Below are positions 8,275 through 17,691 of a stretch of DNA of 64,000 nt, in pieces. The position numbers and the translations under genes are program-made. Source of the stretch: Bradyrhizobium rifense (GTDB lineage Bacteria; Pseudomonadota; Alphaproteobacteria; Rhizobiales; Xanthobacteraceae); the NCBI RefSeq assembly GCF_008123425.1, contig NZ_VSSS01000078.1:22397-86396 (forward strand). The letters run 5' to 3'. Position 1 is the first letter of the stretch. Each line of letters opens with the position of its first letter. The notes beneath the pieces are model-generated. The model worked only from the letters and a program-made list of their open reading frames with translations. It was not told the origin of the DNA and made no database searches.

Positions 8275-9882
8275 CTAATTATTGGCCGGCGGTAATCGCA
8301 GCTTTTCCATCGCCTGTTCGACTGAAAACGAACCTGGTCTTTGCCGCGGCGGAAATTGCACGAAACTCGCAAGGTGCTGGCCCACGATCGCCTGCGCGGG
8401 AACGACGACGAAGGCATGCTCGATGAACCATCGGACGTAATCGCCGGACTCATGCTGGGCCCGCTCAAACGGATCGGATTTCAGATTATACAGGATCGGC
8501 AAGCGGAGCTGAATCATCGGCTGCTGCCAGACACTAAGGCCCTCAGCCTTTTGCTCCAGGAACACCGCCTTCCACTGATCATAGCGCAGGCCGGCGAGAT
8601 TGCCGTCGTCTGTCCAATAGAAAAATTCGCGGCGCTTATCCGGTCCCTTGCCGCTGAGAAGATCGCGCTGGTCATACCCGTCGAGGTGAACCTTGAAAGT
8701 CTGTCCGGCTGCATCGTAGCCCTGCAGAAGCTTCTCCTTGACAGCTGGCTCGCCGGCCGCCGCGACCAGTGTCGTTGCCCAGTCCTCCGCGGAGAAGACG
8801 TCGTTGATCTCGGTGTGCGCCGCCACCAGTCCGGGCCAGCGTATCATCGCAGGAACGCGATATCCGCCCTCCCAGTTGGTGTTCTTCTCGCCCCTAAACG
8901 GCGTGGTACCGCCGTCAGGCCAAGTGAACGTCTCCGCACCGTTGTCGGTCGTGTAGATCACGATCGTGTTGTTCGCGATCCCGAGATCGTCGAGTTTCTT
9001 GAGTAGTTGTCCGACTTGTCCATCATGTTCTACCATGCCGTCAGGATAGATGCCCAAACCTGTCTTGCCCTGAGACTCAGCCCGGAGTCGGGTCCAGATG
9101 TGCATCCGGCTCGGATTGAACCAGACGAAAAAGGGCTTCTTGTCGCGATTGGCCCGGTCAATGAAATCAGTTGAAGCCGTCAGAAACTCTTCATCAATCG
9201 TTTCCATCCGCTTTTTGGTGAGCGGCCCGGTGTCGTCGCACTTCTGCTTTCCCCACGCGCCAAATCGAGGGTCCTCGCCGGGCGTGTCGATGGTGGTGGC
9301 GACGCATTTCAAGACCCCGCGCGGGCCAAACTGGGCTCTAAAGGCAGGATTCCTCGGATAATCCGGGTGCTCGGGCTCATCCTCGGCATTCAGATGGTAG
9401 AGGTTGCCGAAGAACTCATCGAAGCCGTGGACGGTCGGCAGAAATTCGTTTCGATCACCAAGATGGTTCTTGCCGAACTGAGCCGTCGCATATCCCTGCG
9501 GCTTAAGCAGTTCGGCGATGGTCGGATCTTTGCCTGACAATCCTTCCTTTGCTCCAGGCAGGCCAACTTTCAGCAGCCCCGTCCGCAACGGACTTTGGCC
9601 GGTGATGAAAGCAGCCCGGCCGGCGGTGCAGGATTGCTGTCCATAATAATCGGTGAAAATCGCGCCTTCGTTGGCAATGCGATCGATGTTGGGCGTCCGG
9701 TATCCCATCATCCCGCGGTTGTAGGCGCTGATGTTCCAATAGCCGATGTCGTCCGCCATAATGACGAGAATGTTCGGCTTCTGCGGCTGTTGAGCCAGGG
9801 CAGAGCCCCCGGTCGTTGACCCGATCGCTGTCAGCGCGGTCAGACTGAGCAGTGCCGATCGAAGCTTGTTTGCGAAGGTCAT
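8275..9882 (-). CDS. secreted arylsulfatase
   Basis: A 535-residue type I sulfatase with an N-terminal signal peptide ending near ALAQQ (residues 28-32). It has the metal-binding ADD (residues 43-45) and the C-T-A-G-R active-site signature at Cys85, which the neighbouring FGE can convert to formylglycine. Downstream it has GKNHLGD and TTDNGAETFTWPDGGTTPF. AGAGGA precedes the ATG. It sits in a same-strand row: sulfatase, sulfatase, FGE. The sulfate-ester substrate is not readable, though it acts in the periplasm or outside. Confidence 0.94.
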   Translation of the reverse strand: MTFANKLRSALLSLTALTAIGSTTGGSALAQQPQKPNILVIMADDIGYWNISAYNRGMMGYRTPNIDRIANEGAIFTDYYGQQSCTAGRAAFITGQSPLRTGLLKVGLPGAKEGLSGKDPTIAELLKPQGYATAQFGKNHLGDRNEFLPTVHGFDEFFGNLYHLNAEDEPEHPDYPRNPAFRAQFGPRGVLKCVATTIDTPGEDPRFGAWGKQKCDDTGPLTKKRMETIDEEFLTASTDFIDRANRDKKPFFVWFNPSRMHIWTRLRAESQGKTGLGIYPDGMVEHDGQVGQLLKKLDDLGIANNTIVIYTTDNGAETFTWPDGGTTPFRGEKNTNWEGGYRVPAMIRWPGLVAAHTEINDVFSAEDWATTLVAAAGEPAVKEKLLQGYDAAGQTFKVHLDGYDQRDLLSGKGPDKRREFFYWTDDGNLAGLRYDQWKAVFLEQKAEGLSVWQQPMIQLRLPILYNLKSDPFERAQHESGDYVRWFIEHAFVVVPAQAIVGQHLASFVQFPPRQRPGSFSVEQAMEKLRLPPANN

Positions 9883-10043
9883 CGAGTATTTCCTCTGAAT
9901 TCTTCATAAGACCGCGATTGTTTCGAACGAGAGGCTGTGTTGTGCGTGCAGCTCGATGCGTAGACCCTGGCCGGTGAGATCTTGCCGAAAGTGGCCGGCC
10001 ATTCGGGCCGGCCACAGATGCTTGATCTCGGCAAGGCGCTTAG

Positions 10044-11765
10044 TTACTCGCTCTGATGACCGGCTTTCTTCATTTCTGCGAGGATGCCGTCGAGGTTATA
10101 GGTCTCCGGCGCCTGCATCGGTGGGAAGTCCTTGTACGAGAAGAGCTCCTTTTCCCAGAGCAGTTGGCCGAGGGGCAGAATATTCCAGTCGTACAGGTAG
10201 GCTGTGCTCGGCGATCCGATCGAACCTGCATAGCCCAGCAGCGATTTGGCATCGGAGCCGACCGTCTGCTCGAACGGGTCACGCTTGATGTTGGCGACCT
10301 GCGTCCAATGGAAGCTCTGCGCTCCGAACAACCCGCCGGTCCCGGTATCCGGCACCATCGTGTAGTACATCTTCCAGTTCTTGTAGCGTACCGCCGATGG
10401 CTGCGCGCCGGTGTAGTAGAAGAAGACTTCGCGTGCGGATTTATCCGCGCCTTCGAGATAGGCGCGCTGATCGACGCCGTCGAGTGTCGTCTTGACGATG
10501 CCGGGATAGCTTCCAGCCTCGATCTGCTTCTTCAAGGCGTCGCCCTTCGGTCCGCCGGCGATGTCGACCAACGTCGGCAGCCAATCAAGTGCCGACATCA
10601 TCTCATTCTTGACTGTGCCTGGCTTGATGTGGCCTGGCCAGCGAACGACCATCGGGGCGCGCATGCCACCTTCCCAGGTGGTCAGCTTGCCCCCCTTGAA
10701 GGGGGTGGTGCCGCCGTCGGGAAAAGTGATGTTCTCGGCGCCGTTGTCGGTCGTGAAGACGATGACGGTATTGTCGAGCTGGCCCATGTCCTCGAGCTTC
10801 TTGAGGACATAGCCGATATTGTCGTCCATCTGCTTCATGCCAGCCTCGTTGAGGCCCCAGTCCTTGCCACCGGGCTCGCCGATCATCGCCTCGTATTTGG
10901 GGGGCAGCACGGTCGTGATGTGCATGCGCGCTGGATTGTACCAGACGAAGAACGGCTTGTTGGTCTTCTTGGGATCGTTGCGATCAAGATAGTCGATGAC
11001 CTTGGCCGAGATTTCCTCGTCCACGCCTCGTGATCGGTCGAGCGTCAAAGGACCTTCGTCCCTGCAGCTCTGGTTTGCTTGCGAGCCGTCCGATGATTTG
11101 CACGCAAGCACCGGCCGCGGCGGCGTCAGGCACGTCGCTGTTCGAGGATCCACGGCACCTGGGACATCTGTGAGGCCCGGGACCGGGGTTGCCTTGCACG
11201 GAGGCGCAATGCCTTGCACGGTCGGGCTCTTGTTGATGTCCGGGAAACTCACCCCCTGCATCGCGTCGAGGTGATACAGGTAACCCCAGAACTCCTGGAA
11301 ACCATGCGCGGTTGGTAGCGCCTCGGGATTATCACCAAGGTGATTCTTGCCGAACTCGCCGGTATTGTAACCGAGGTCGAGCAAGAACTTGGCAACGGCG
11401 GGGGTACCGGGCCGCAGCCAGGACGGGCTGCCCGGCAACTGCGGAGGTATCATGCCCGTGCGAAGCGGATGCATGCCGGTGAAAAAGGCGTTCCGCCCGG
11501 CGGTGCAGCTCTGCTCGGCATAATATGTCATGAAGAGCGCACCATCGTTTCCGATGCGATCGATGTTCGGAGTCTCTCCGACCATCAGACCGCGATGGTA
11601 GATGCTCGGCTGCATGATGCCGATGTCGTCACCCATGATGAAAAGAATGTTGGGCTTGCCAGACGCCCCTTGTGCAACGGCCGGCAAAGTGATCGCCGGC
11701 AAGCTGGCCGCGGCCAGCGCGGCAGTTGAAAACAGCTTATTTCTTAGACTTTTACTGATCTTCAT
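10044..11765 (-). CDS. secreted arylsulfatase
   Basis: From ATG 11765 (AGGAG 8 bases upstream) the product has 573 residues, with a signal peptide ending near PAVAQ, metal-binding GDD near residue 46 and the C-T-A-G-R signature at about Cys87. It is clearly paralogous to the sulfatase at 8275-9882 but carries a longer Cys-containing insert around residues 195-240. An upstream in-frame start at 11849 exists but lacks a ribosome-binding site. The regulon element at 11919 lies 153 bases upstream. No clear promoter separates it from the next sulfatase 160 bases on. Confidence 0.94.
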   Translation of the reverse strand: MKISKSLRNKLFSTAALAAASLPAITLPAVAQGASGKPNILFIMGDDIGIMQPSIYHRGLMVGETPNIDRIGNDGALFMTYYAEQSCTAGRNAFFTGMHPLRTGMIPPQLPGSPSWLRPGTPAVAKFLLDLGYNTGEFGKNHLGDNPEALPTAHGFQEFWGYLYHLDAMQGVSFPDINKSPTVQGIAPPCKATPVPGLTDVPGAVDPRTATCLTPPRPVLACKSSDGSQANQSCRDEGPLTLDRSRGVDEEISAKVIDYLDRNDPKKTNKPFFVWYNPARMHITTVLPPKYEAMIGEPGGKDWGLNEAGMKQMDDNIGYVLKKLEDMGQLDNTVIVFTTDNGAENITFPDGGTTPFKGGKLTTWEGGMRAPMVVRWPGHIKPGTVKNEMMSALDWLPTLVDIAGGPKGDALKKQIEAGSYPGIVKTTLDGVDQRAYLEGADKSAREVFFYYTGAQPSAVRYKNWKMYYTMVPDTGTGGLFGAQSFHWTQVANIKRDPFEQTVGSDAKSLLGYAGSIGSPSTAYLYDWNILPLGQLLWEKELFSYKDFPPMQAPETYNLDGILAEMKKAGHQSE

Positions 11766-11918
11766 CGCTTCAGCTCCTATCTTCAAACTCGTAATGTGTG
11801 AACAAGCAGACTTTCGAGGTCCGGTAGGCTGCTGCAAAAGGGATGTCATTGGCTGGCGGCGCGCGCACGGGTCAACACTCCCTTCGAGGTCAAACTTCCC
11901 AAGCTTGCTTTGATCGCG

Positions 11919-11934
11919 CTATGCGAATTCGGCA
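11919..11934 (-). promoter_or_regulatory. TGCCG-N5-GCATAG element before arylsulfatase
   Basis: Exact element copy, same N5 (GAATT on the plus strand) as the FGE site, oriented towards the sulfatase and 153 bases from ATG 11765. It lies just after the end of the AraC gene. Confidence 0.65.
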
Positions 11935-11946
11935 GACGTCTCTCAA

Positions 11947-12903
11947 TTATTCCGTTCCGTTTGAAACGCGGCGCAGTGTTGATGATGGGGTTTCACCAAA
12001 AACGGCGCGATAAGCCACGGCGAAGCGCCCAAGTTCGGTGAACTGATGATCACGCGCAATCTCGGAAACACTTGCCGTGTTCGGGTTGGCACGCCTCAAC
12101 GCCGATCGCGCCTTGTTCAACCGCCGCAACAAATGGTATCGGCCCGGGCTCATACCCAGAAATTCCGCGCAGCAAAGTCGCAAGGTTCGCTCCGGCACGC
12201 CGATGGTGGCGCAGAGCCCTGACAGATTCAAATGGCCCTCACTCCGTACCGCCAGGGCCTCTTCGAAGCGAGCCATGATGTCGGCATGGCGTCCCTTCCA
12301 CTTCAAGAGTCTCTCTGCGCTCTCCGTGGACAGGCAATTCACTAAAGCACTTAGCAGGTCCTGCTCGAGTGATCGCGTAACCCGAGGGCTCGCGATCAAT
12401 TCTTCTCGCGTTTCAGCGAGATGACATGCCCTTGAAAGCTGACTCAGCAACAATCTAGCCGGGCCACGTGCCGGCACTATTGCGAAACTCTCCGATGGCG
12501 CTCTGATACTTTTGCCGATCAAGGTCTTGCTGCATGCGGCCAGTTCCTCGCGTGGAAGCGATATGACGCACCAGTCCCCGTCCCCCGCTGTCCGCTGATG
12601 CGCTCGCTCGCCGAGCGAATGGAAAATCAGGTCGCCTCGATTCAAACCGAGCCCGCAATAGATCAAGCCGGGCCGCCCGCTTAAGGGAAACGAGATGTGC
12701 ACTTGAGTCGGAGGCAATGCGACGAAGGAAATGCGCGGCAGATTCTCCTGCCCCCTCAGTACATGCAGCCTGCCTAGCTTGAACCGGGTGAGGCGTCCTT
12801 TGAACTCTCCGCCTGCCGTGACAAAGAGATCGACCTTCGCGGCCTTGATGGCAGCGCAGTACTCGTCGGGACTGGCAAACGTGGCCGTGCCGTTCTCCAC
12901 CAT
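11947..12903 (-). CDS. AraC family transcriptional regulator (copy 1)
   Basis: A 318-residue regulator with a non-conserved N-terminal sensor half and a C-terminal AraC domain: NLSGLCATIGVPERTLR with CCAEFLGMSPGRYHLLRRLN as first helix-turn-helix region, and ASVSEIARDHQFTELGRFAVAYRAVFGETP as the second. It belongs to the same subfamily as the copies at 16675 and 36734. An element variant at 12985 lies 81 bases upstream, suggesting autoregulation. The start has no strong ribosome-binding site and could be slightly different. Confidence 0.9.
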   Translation of the reverse strand: MVENGTATFASPDEYCAAIKAAKVDLFVTAGGEFKGRLTRFKLGRLHVLRGQENLPRISFVALPPTQVHISFPLSGRPGLIYCGLGLNRGDLIFHSLGERAHQRTAGDGDWCVISLPREELAACSKTLIGKSIRAPSESFAIVPARGPARLLLSQLSRACHLAETREELIASPRVTRSLEQDLLSALVNCLSTESAERLLKWKGRHADIMARFEEALAVRSEGHLNLSGLCATIGVPERTLRLCCAEFLGMSPGRYHLLRRLNKARSALRRANPNTASVSEIARDHQFTELGRFAVAYRAVFGETPSSTLRRVSNGTE

Positions 12904-12984
12904 CCGAATGTTCTCATATGAGGCACGCCGCCGTCGCTATCGGCCCTGCCACGCACGCAGCATGCAAGATCGGCCACGATCCGC

Positions 12985-13000
12985 CTATGCAACTTCGGAA
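12985..13000 (-). promoter_or_regulatory. TGCCG-N5-GCATAG element variant before AraC copy 1
   Basis: One mismatch (TTCCG instead of TGCCG, gene sense). A further partial copy (ATGCAAGATCGGCC) lies about 25 bases away at 12962-12975, which may be a second half-site in direct repeat. Confidence 0.5.
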
Positions 13001-13096
13001 AATGAAGTCCCCCAGACGTCTTGTCGTACCCGGCTCGGCCGGGTCCGTGTCCAAAGTGTTGCGCAGACACATCAGTGGCGAACAGTTGGAGCCTTG

Positions 13097-13112
13097 TGCC
13101 GTTTTTGCATAG
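13097..13112 (+). promoter_or_regulatory. TGCCG-N5-GCATAG element before SphA-type gene
   Basis: Exact element with N5 TTTTT, oriented towards the SphA-type gene and 54 bases from its ATG. With the 12985 site it makes a divergent pair. Confidence 0.7.
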
Positions 13113-13166
13113 CATCCTCCAGAACTACAGATAGCATGGGGATCGATCTTACCGGGGAGCGGGCAG

Positions 13167-14228
13167 ATGCAACGTGATCGACTGAACTGGAGCAGCTTGC
13201 GGCTTGGCGCCGGCGCGATCGGTGCGCTGCTGATCCTCGTTCCCCAGGTTTCTCGCGCCGACGAAAGTGGCGTTTAGTTCTGGCTGCCTGGACAGGTCAG
13301 CAGCCTACCGGCAGCTCCGCAATCGGCGCCAGGCTGGTCCATGGGTACTGTCTATTATCACACCAGTGTAGCAGCATCCGGCTCCGTCGCTGCAGCGCGC
13401 GAGATTCAGATCGGCAGGTTCGCGCCGAACGTCAACGTCAGCTTCAATGCGAGCTTGAATGCGCAAGCCGATCTCCTGCTGCTGAACCCGACTTACACCT
13501 TCGGCACCCCGGTCCTCGGCGGCCAATTGGCGATCGGCGTGACCGGGATATTCGGCCGTTCAGCCGCGACCATCGACGGAACGCTGACGGCCAATATCGG
13601 AGGATTTGCCGCAACCCGGATGGGAAGTATCGGAGATTCGATTACGTCCGTCGGCGATCTCTATCCGATGATCACCCTGAAATGGAATTCGGGCGTCAAC
13701 AACTACATGACTTACGCAACGGGTGACATTCCGGTCGGCGCCTATGATTCGAGCCGTATCGCCAATCTCGGCATCGGCCACGGCGCCATCGATACGGGTG
13801 GCGGTTACACTTATTTGAACCCCGCCACGGGCGTAACACTGTCTGGCGTTGCGGGACTTACCTACAATTTCAAGAATCCCGACACTCAAGTTCAAAGTGG
13901 AATCGATTTCCATTTTGACTGGAGCGTGGCGCAATTCCTTTCGAAACAGACCTTCGTGGGTTTCGTCGGATACGCCTATCAGCAGATCTCGGACGACACA
14001 GGCGGAAGTCAGCTCCTCGGCGGTTTCAGATCCCGTGTCCTCGGCGTGGGCCCGCAGTTTGGGTATATCTTTCCCGTCGGGGACATGCAGGGATATCTCA
14101 ACGTGAAGGCATACGGGGAATTCAACGCAGCAAATCGGCCGTCCGGTTGGAATACATGGCTGACATTTGCGATTTCCCCGACCGCAGAAACGGATGCGAA
14201 GCCGACCCGGCATCTCGTGACGAAATAG
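13167..14228 (+). pseudogene. SphA-family outer-membrane protein, interrupted by TAG
   Basis: The frame opens at ATG 13167 (GGGGAG upstream) with a signal peptide running to QVSRADESGV, then an in-frame TAG at 13275-13277. Reading resumes in the same frame with FWLPG and runs intact to 14228. The intact paralogue at 39533 reads ADESGVSFWIPG here, so the TAG replaces a single Ser codon. The rest is a SphA/phenol_MetA_deg-type beta-barrel: HTSVAASG, GDIPVGAYDSSRIANLGIG, FPVGDMQGYLNVKAYGEF, NRPSGWNTWLTF. Without suppression no exported product can form from the native start. Confidence 0.85.
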
Positions 14229-14341
14229 CGTTGGCATCGAGCGGCACGCCAGCAGGTAGCCCTCCGCTTTCGCTAAGACCTGAAACTCGCCATCCCGGGA
14301 TGATCAAACCTTGGCGAACCCAGCTCCGAATTTCAGACCAT

Positions 14342-15030
14342 TTAAGTCAGAGACGAAGGACGATTTGGTCTATTGTCGCGGCGCTCCGGCCGGCGCTGCA
14401 GGGTCACGGGCGGCGACTTGCCGAACAATGCGCGATAGGCAACCGCGAATCGTCCCAACTCCCAGAAGCCATATCCGTAGCGATTCTGGTCACCGTCTCC
14501 ATCGAACTATCCGAACGCAGCAGCGCTCGCCGGACGAGATGCATTCTGTGCAATGCGAGGTAGCGGATCGGCCCCATGCCAACATGATCTTCACAAGCGG
14601 CACGCAGAGTGCGTTCGGCTGCGCGGACAGCGGCGCAAATTTCTGCCAGATATAACGGCGTGTCGGAGTTTTCTTCCGGGAATTCTTCCAAACGCTTGAC
14701 GATCGTCTCGTGGCGCGGCGCACCAGGCGACATCGTCGACAACGTGCCTTCAGCCACGCATCTCACCATCAGGTGAATCGAATTTTGCTCGAAAGCACGA
14801 ACCACCTCGGCAAGATCGAAAAGTTCTGGCATTGTTTTGGCGACTGAGCAGATACTCTTTTGCAGATTTAACAGTCATGCCATCGACTCCGCATTTGGAC
14901 GAACGGTGCTCTTGAACGCCGGTGGTTCGAACTGGCCTCCGATCATTAAGCTGCAGGCAGTGTGAAAATCATCCTGGGGCAATGACATGCCCCCGTAGCC
15001 ACAGTCTCCTTCAGCTCTTATGTGCATCAC
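14342..15030 (-). pseudogene. AraC family regulator, broken copy
   Basis: Compared with the intact copy at 16675, homology starts at HIRAEGDC near 15030 without a start codon, passes YGGMSLPQDDF, meets an in-frame TGA near 14870 where the paralogue has Arg (SMA-stop-LLNL against MSRLLNL), continues through AERTLRAACEDHVGMGPIRYL, and then loses frame by one base near 14480. After the shift, GFWELGRFAVAYRALFGKSP can be read to 14342. It thus has a 5' truncation, a nonsense codon and a frameshift. Confidence 0.8.
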
Positions 15031-15048
15031 GAGAACAACAAGCCGAGG

Positions 15049-15064
15049 CTATGCAGAAACGGCA
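15049..15064 (-). promoter_or_regulatory. TGCCG-N5-GCATAG element before broken AraC gene
   Basis: Exact element oriented to the minus strand, just upstream of the broken AraC gene. It faces the plus-strand copy at 15090. Confidence 0.65.
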
Positions 15065-15089
15065 AAAAGCATGAGAATTTGAGAGCGTC

Positions 15090-15105
15090 TGCCGAATCTG
15101 CATTG
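15090..15105 (+). promoter_or_regulatory. TGCCG-N5-GCATAG element variant before small gene
   Basis: One mismatch (GCATTG). It lies 110 bases upstream of the small gene at 15215, back to back with the 15049 copy. Confidence 0.5.
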
Positions 15106-15214
15106 CCCCATGACAAAAGTGCGACAAATTACTCGAGCGGGACAAACAAGACATCCGGGAACGCCTCGGGCCAGCGTTGGTTGGGCAGACCAGACCGATT
15201 GCCTGAGGACCGTG

Positions 15215-15385
15215 ATGCACGACGATCATTTAACCGTCGATCAATGCGACGAAATTGCGAACGCGTTGCGTGAAGATGCCGCCCGTTTACCGTCCGGATC
15301 GGATCAGCAGCAGCTGTTGCAGCTGGCGGAAAGATATCGCGCCCTCGCCGAACTGAAGCGAATGGTTCTTCGTCTTGTGAATTGA
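15215..15385 (+). CDS. small hypothetical protein (LLQLAERYR type)
   Basis: A 56-residue, mostly helical protein with LTVDQCDEIANALREDAARL and a C-terminal LLQLAERYRALAELKR. I choose ATG 15215 because TGAGGA lies about 6 bases upstream. A related sequence with the same LLQLA-x2-YR-x-LA-x-LKR ending lies near 37991, also next to an AraC gene and the regulon element. Function unknown. Confidence 0.65.
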   Translation: MHDDHLTVDQCDEIANALREDAARLPSGSDQQQLLQLAERYRALAELKRMVLRLVN

Positions 15386-15584
15386 CCGTGTCCTCTCGGA
15401 CAATGACGCCCAATCCCAGGCGCCTAGGTAACGCGCTGACGTCGCGCGATGCCGCATCTCGGGCACGCCGATAATGTTCTCTTACAGCGAACTTTCGGAC
15501 CGCCTGCCTAGAACATCAGCAGTAGAATCTAAGCACAATGGTTCTCCGACAAATGTCTCGAACGGCTCAACTCCAACTCCCCCT

Positions 15585-15600
15585 TGCCGAAATTGCATAG
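15585..15600 (+). promoter_or_regulatory. TGCCG-N5-GCATAG element before secreted protein gene
   Basis: Exact element, 77 bases upstream of ATG 15678 and in the same orientation. Confidence 0.7.
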
Positions 15601-15677
15601 CGAGATTCCGGCGATCCTCCATAGTGCGTCATCAATATGATGCCCAATGGCCCGACATGGCAACGCGGGAGAAACAG

Positions 15678-16079
15678 ATGAAACCCATAAGATTCATTTC
15701 GACGCTGGTGCTCTGTTGGATTGCCCTCGGGATTCCAGCGAGCGCGCTCGAAATAAATGGCGCCTGGGCCACTTCCCCATCCTCCTGCAGCCAGGTTTTC
15801 ATGAAGAAGGATGGCGCCATTTCCTTTAGGCAGGACTCCGACCAGTACGGCGGGGGGTTCATCCTGGACGGAGACAGGATTCGAGGGCAGATGCAGACCT
15901 GTACCATCAATAGGCGAAAGGAAGACGGCAACGTCATTCATATGATCGCCAAGTGTGCAGATGACATCATGACATCGAATGTTCAATTCAGCGCGAAAAT
16001 AATCGACGGGAACACCATCGCTCGAATTTTTCCGGGAATGCCAGAATTCACTCTGAGCTATTCGCGCTGCGCGATGTGA
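15678..16079 (+). CDS. small secreted protein, function unknown
   Basis: A 133-residue protein with a signal peptide (KPIRFISTLVLCWIALGIPASA) and a mature part starting LEINGAWATSPSSCSQVF. Four mature cysteines (CSQ, TCTIN, KCADD, SRCAM) could form two disulfides. The GAW-x3-PSSCSQVF opening followed by short beta-rich segments suggests a lipocalin-like or META-type small domain, but this is weak. GGGAG lies about 8 bases upstream of the ATG. It has its own upstream regulon element. Confidence 0.75.
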   Translation: MKPIRFISTLVLCWIALGIPASALEINGAWATSPSSCSQVFMKKDGAISFRQDSDQYGGGFILDGDRIRGQMQTCTINRRKEDGNVIHMIAKCADDIMTSNVQFSAKIIDGNTIARIFPGMPEFTLSYSRCAM

Positions 16080-16213
16080 TTGATTCGACGGCTGCCTCGC
16101 TCAAGGCAAAATCTCCCGACTTGTGGCCGAATCTATCCATGCGTCTGCCCTGCATGGCGCGCTACCTCATAATCGTGAACCGTGCAAATCAACGTCGCTG
16201 GAGAGCGAAAACA

Positions 16214-16517
16214 ATGGTGAAGACAGCTTCAATTTTGGCCTGAGGCCTGATTTCTGCGGCTTTTCCATTTAGCGCACCCAAGCTTTTCGCGCTTCGCCGG
16301 CTTCTCAAATGTCGACGGCCGATATCGTTCAGGTGCGCGACTTCTGCGGCCTCGGCTTTCATCGCAATCCTTGGGGCGCCTGCGTTCCGAATGGCGTACT
16401 GTATGGCTACATCGCGCCTGTGGTCGTAGCGCCTCCCGTTGCCGTCGCACCATGCGTCGTTATCCCCACGGATATTACTATTACGCTCCCGACAACCGCT
16501 GCGTCCCCGCTCCATAA
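16214..16517 (+). pseudogene. small secreted GCGxGFHRxPxGxC-type protein, decayed
   Basis: It starts MVKTASILA, is stopped by TGA in the signal peptide, and continues in another frame with DFCGLGFHRNPWGACVPNG and VVVAPPVAVAP. A last frame change gives RRYPHGYYYYAPDNRCVPAP and a stop at 16517. The order (signal peptide, GFHR-x2-G-x-C, Pro/Val linker, Tyr-rich tail with CVPAP) is that of a small secreted protein type I recall from Bradyrhizobium. One nonsense codon and at least two frameshifts. Confidence 0.65.
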
Positions 16518-16674
16518 TCTCCAGATCCAACGCGAGAGACGTCGCACAGACACCGCCGCGATGGTGGCGTCGAACCCAAGGCTCACCCTCAGTTAAAGGT
16601 CCTTGAGCAATCTCATCCAGCGACCGGCGCGTGCCGCGATCCTCGCGGGATCGCGGCTCTGCAAGCGGAGATCC

Positions 16675-17691
16675 TCAGCAGCTCAGACTGATCACCGGTA
16701 ACGCACAATTGTGCCGACGGGTGATGTCGGATTCCTTCAAGGTATTGTCACAGGACCGACGCAGCGACTCCGACGGCGACTCGTCAAACAGAGCTCGATA
16801 GGCCACCGAGAAACGCCCAAGTTCCCAGAAACCGTGATCGATTGCAATTCGGGTGACGGTCGTCTTCGAGGGGTCCGCCTGCCGAAGAGCGCGACGGACA
16901 AGGTGGAATCTCCGCATCGAAAGAAAGCGGATCGGTGCCATCCCCAGTTGTGCTTCACAGGCGGCCCGCAGGGTTCGCTCGGCTACGCCGATCGCCGCGC
17001 AAATTTCCGTCAGGTATAATGGACGGTCAGGATGGCACTCAAGAAATTCCTCGAACCGAGCCATGATCAGGTCGTGACGTTGACCTCCCGTAGTCATTTT
17101 CTGCGTTTGGCCCTCGGTGAGGCACCGGACCATGACAAGGATGATGTCCTCCTCCAACGCACGGATTACGCTGGGGAAAGAAAGAATGTCGGGCGCAGTT
17201 CTGGCAAGTTGAACAGTCATTGCGTGAAGGTTCAGCAGCCGGGACATAAGTTCGGAAGGTGGTCTTACGGGATGCTTCCGGGCTAGTGCGGCAAACTCGT
17301 GGCCGGTTACCGCGTTGTAGAGAGCTTCGAAATCATCACTCGACAGCGACATCGCCCCCCAATCGCAGTCGGGTTCGGTGCGCCGAAACATCAAATCGGT
17401 ATCGTTGATGACAATGTCGCCAGGCAAGACCTGCATGCCACAATGCTGCATGGCCGGCTGATTTGCCCTGGTAAGAAAGCCGAAGGCGGCACGACGTGGC
17501 TTGACCGCGCCTGTGCAGATGCGCGGCAGATCCTCATGTGCCGCGTGAACCCATAGCTTGTTCATGCCGACTTGCGTCAATTCGGCGTGGAATTTGCCTT
17601 TCACCGCAGGAAGTAGCTCGATATCAATCGATTCAAATGCCGCCTGATACGAAATGGAGTCAGTAAAGCTAAGTACCCTGCTCCAAGGCAT
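16675..17691 (-). CDS. AraC family transcriptional regulator (copy 2)
   Basis: From ATG 17691, with GGAGG about 8 bases upstream, 338 residues. It contains an N-terminal sensor half and a C-terminal AraC domain: YLTEICAAIGVAERTLR, EAQLGMAPIRFLSMRRFHLV, then VTRIAIDHGFWELGRFSVAYRALFDESP. The start aligns with that of the copy at 36734 (RSRILLF). A longer upstream frame to 17802 lacks a ribosome-binding site. Unlike its paralogues it has no good regulon element upstream, only CTATGC at 17881. Confidence 0.92.
   Translation of the reverse strand: MPWSRVLSFTDSISYQAAFESIDIELLPAVKGKFHAELTQVGMNKLWVHAAHEDLPRICTGAVKPRRAAFGFLTRANQPAMQHCGMQVLPGDIVINDTDLMFRRTEPDCDWGAMSLSSDDFEALYNAVTGHEFAALARKHPVRPPSELMSRLLNLHAMTVQLARTAPDILSFPSVIRALEEDIILVMVRCLTEGQTQKMTTGGQRHDLIMARFEEFLECHPDRPLYLTEICAAIGVAERTLRAACEAQLGMAPIRFLSMRRFHLVRRALRQADPSKTTVTRIAIDHGFWELGRFSVAYRALFDESPSESLRRSCDNTLKESDITRRHNCALPVISLSC

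Noticed and set aside
10056..11033. A 325-codon open frame on the plus strand
   Set aside because: It lies antisense to the arylsulfatase at 10044 and shows no protein family features.
13097..13112. The element as a sigma-54 promoter (GG-N10-GC)
   Set aside because: In the copies with GG, the GG to GC spacing is 8 instead of 10, and most copies lack GG.
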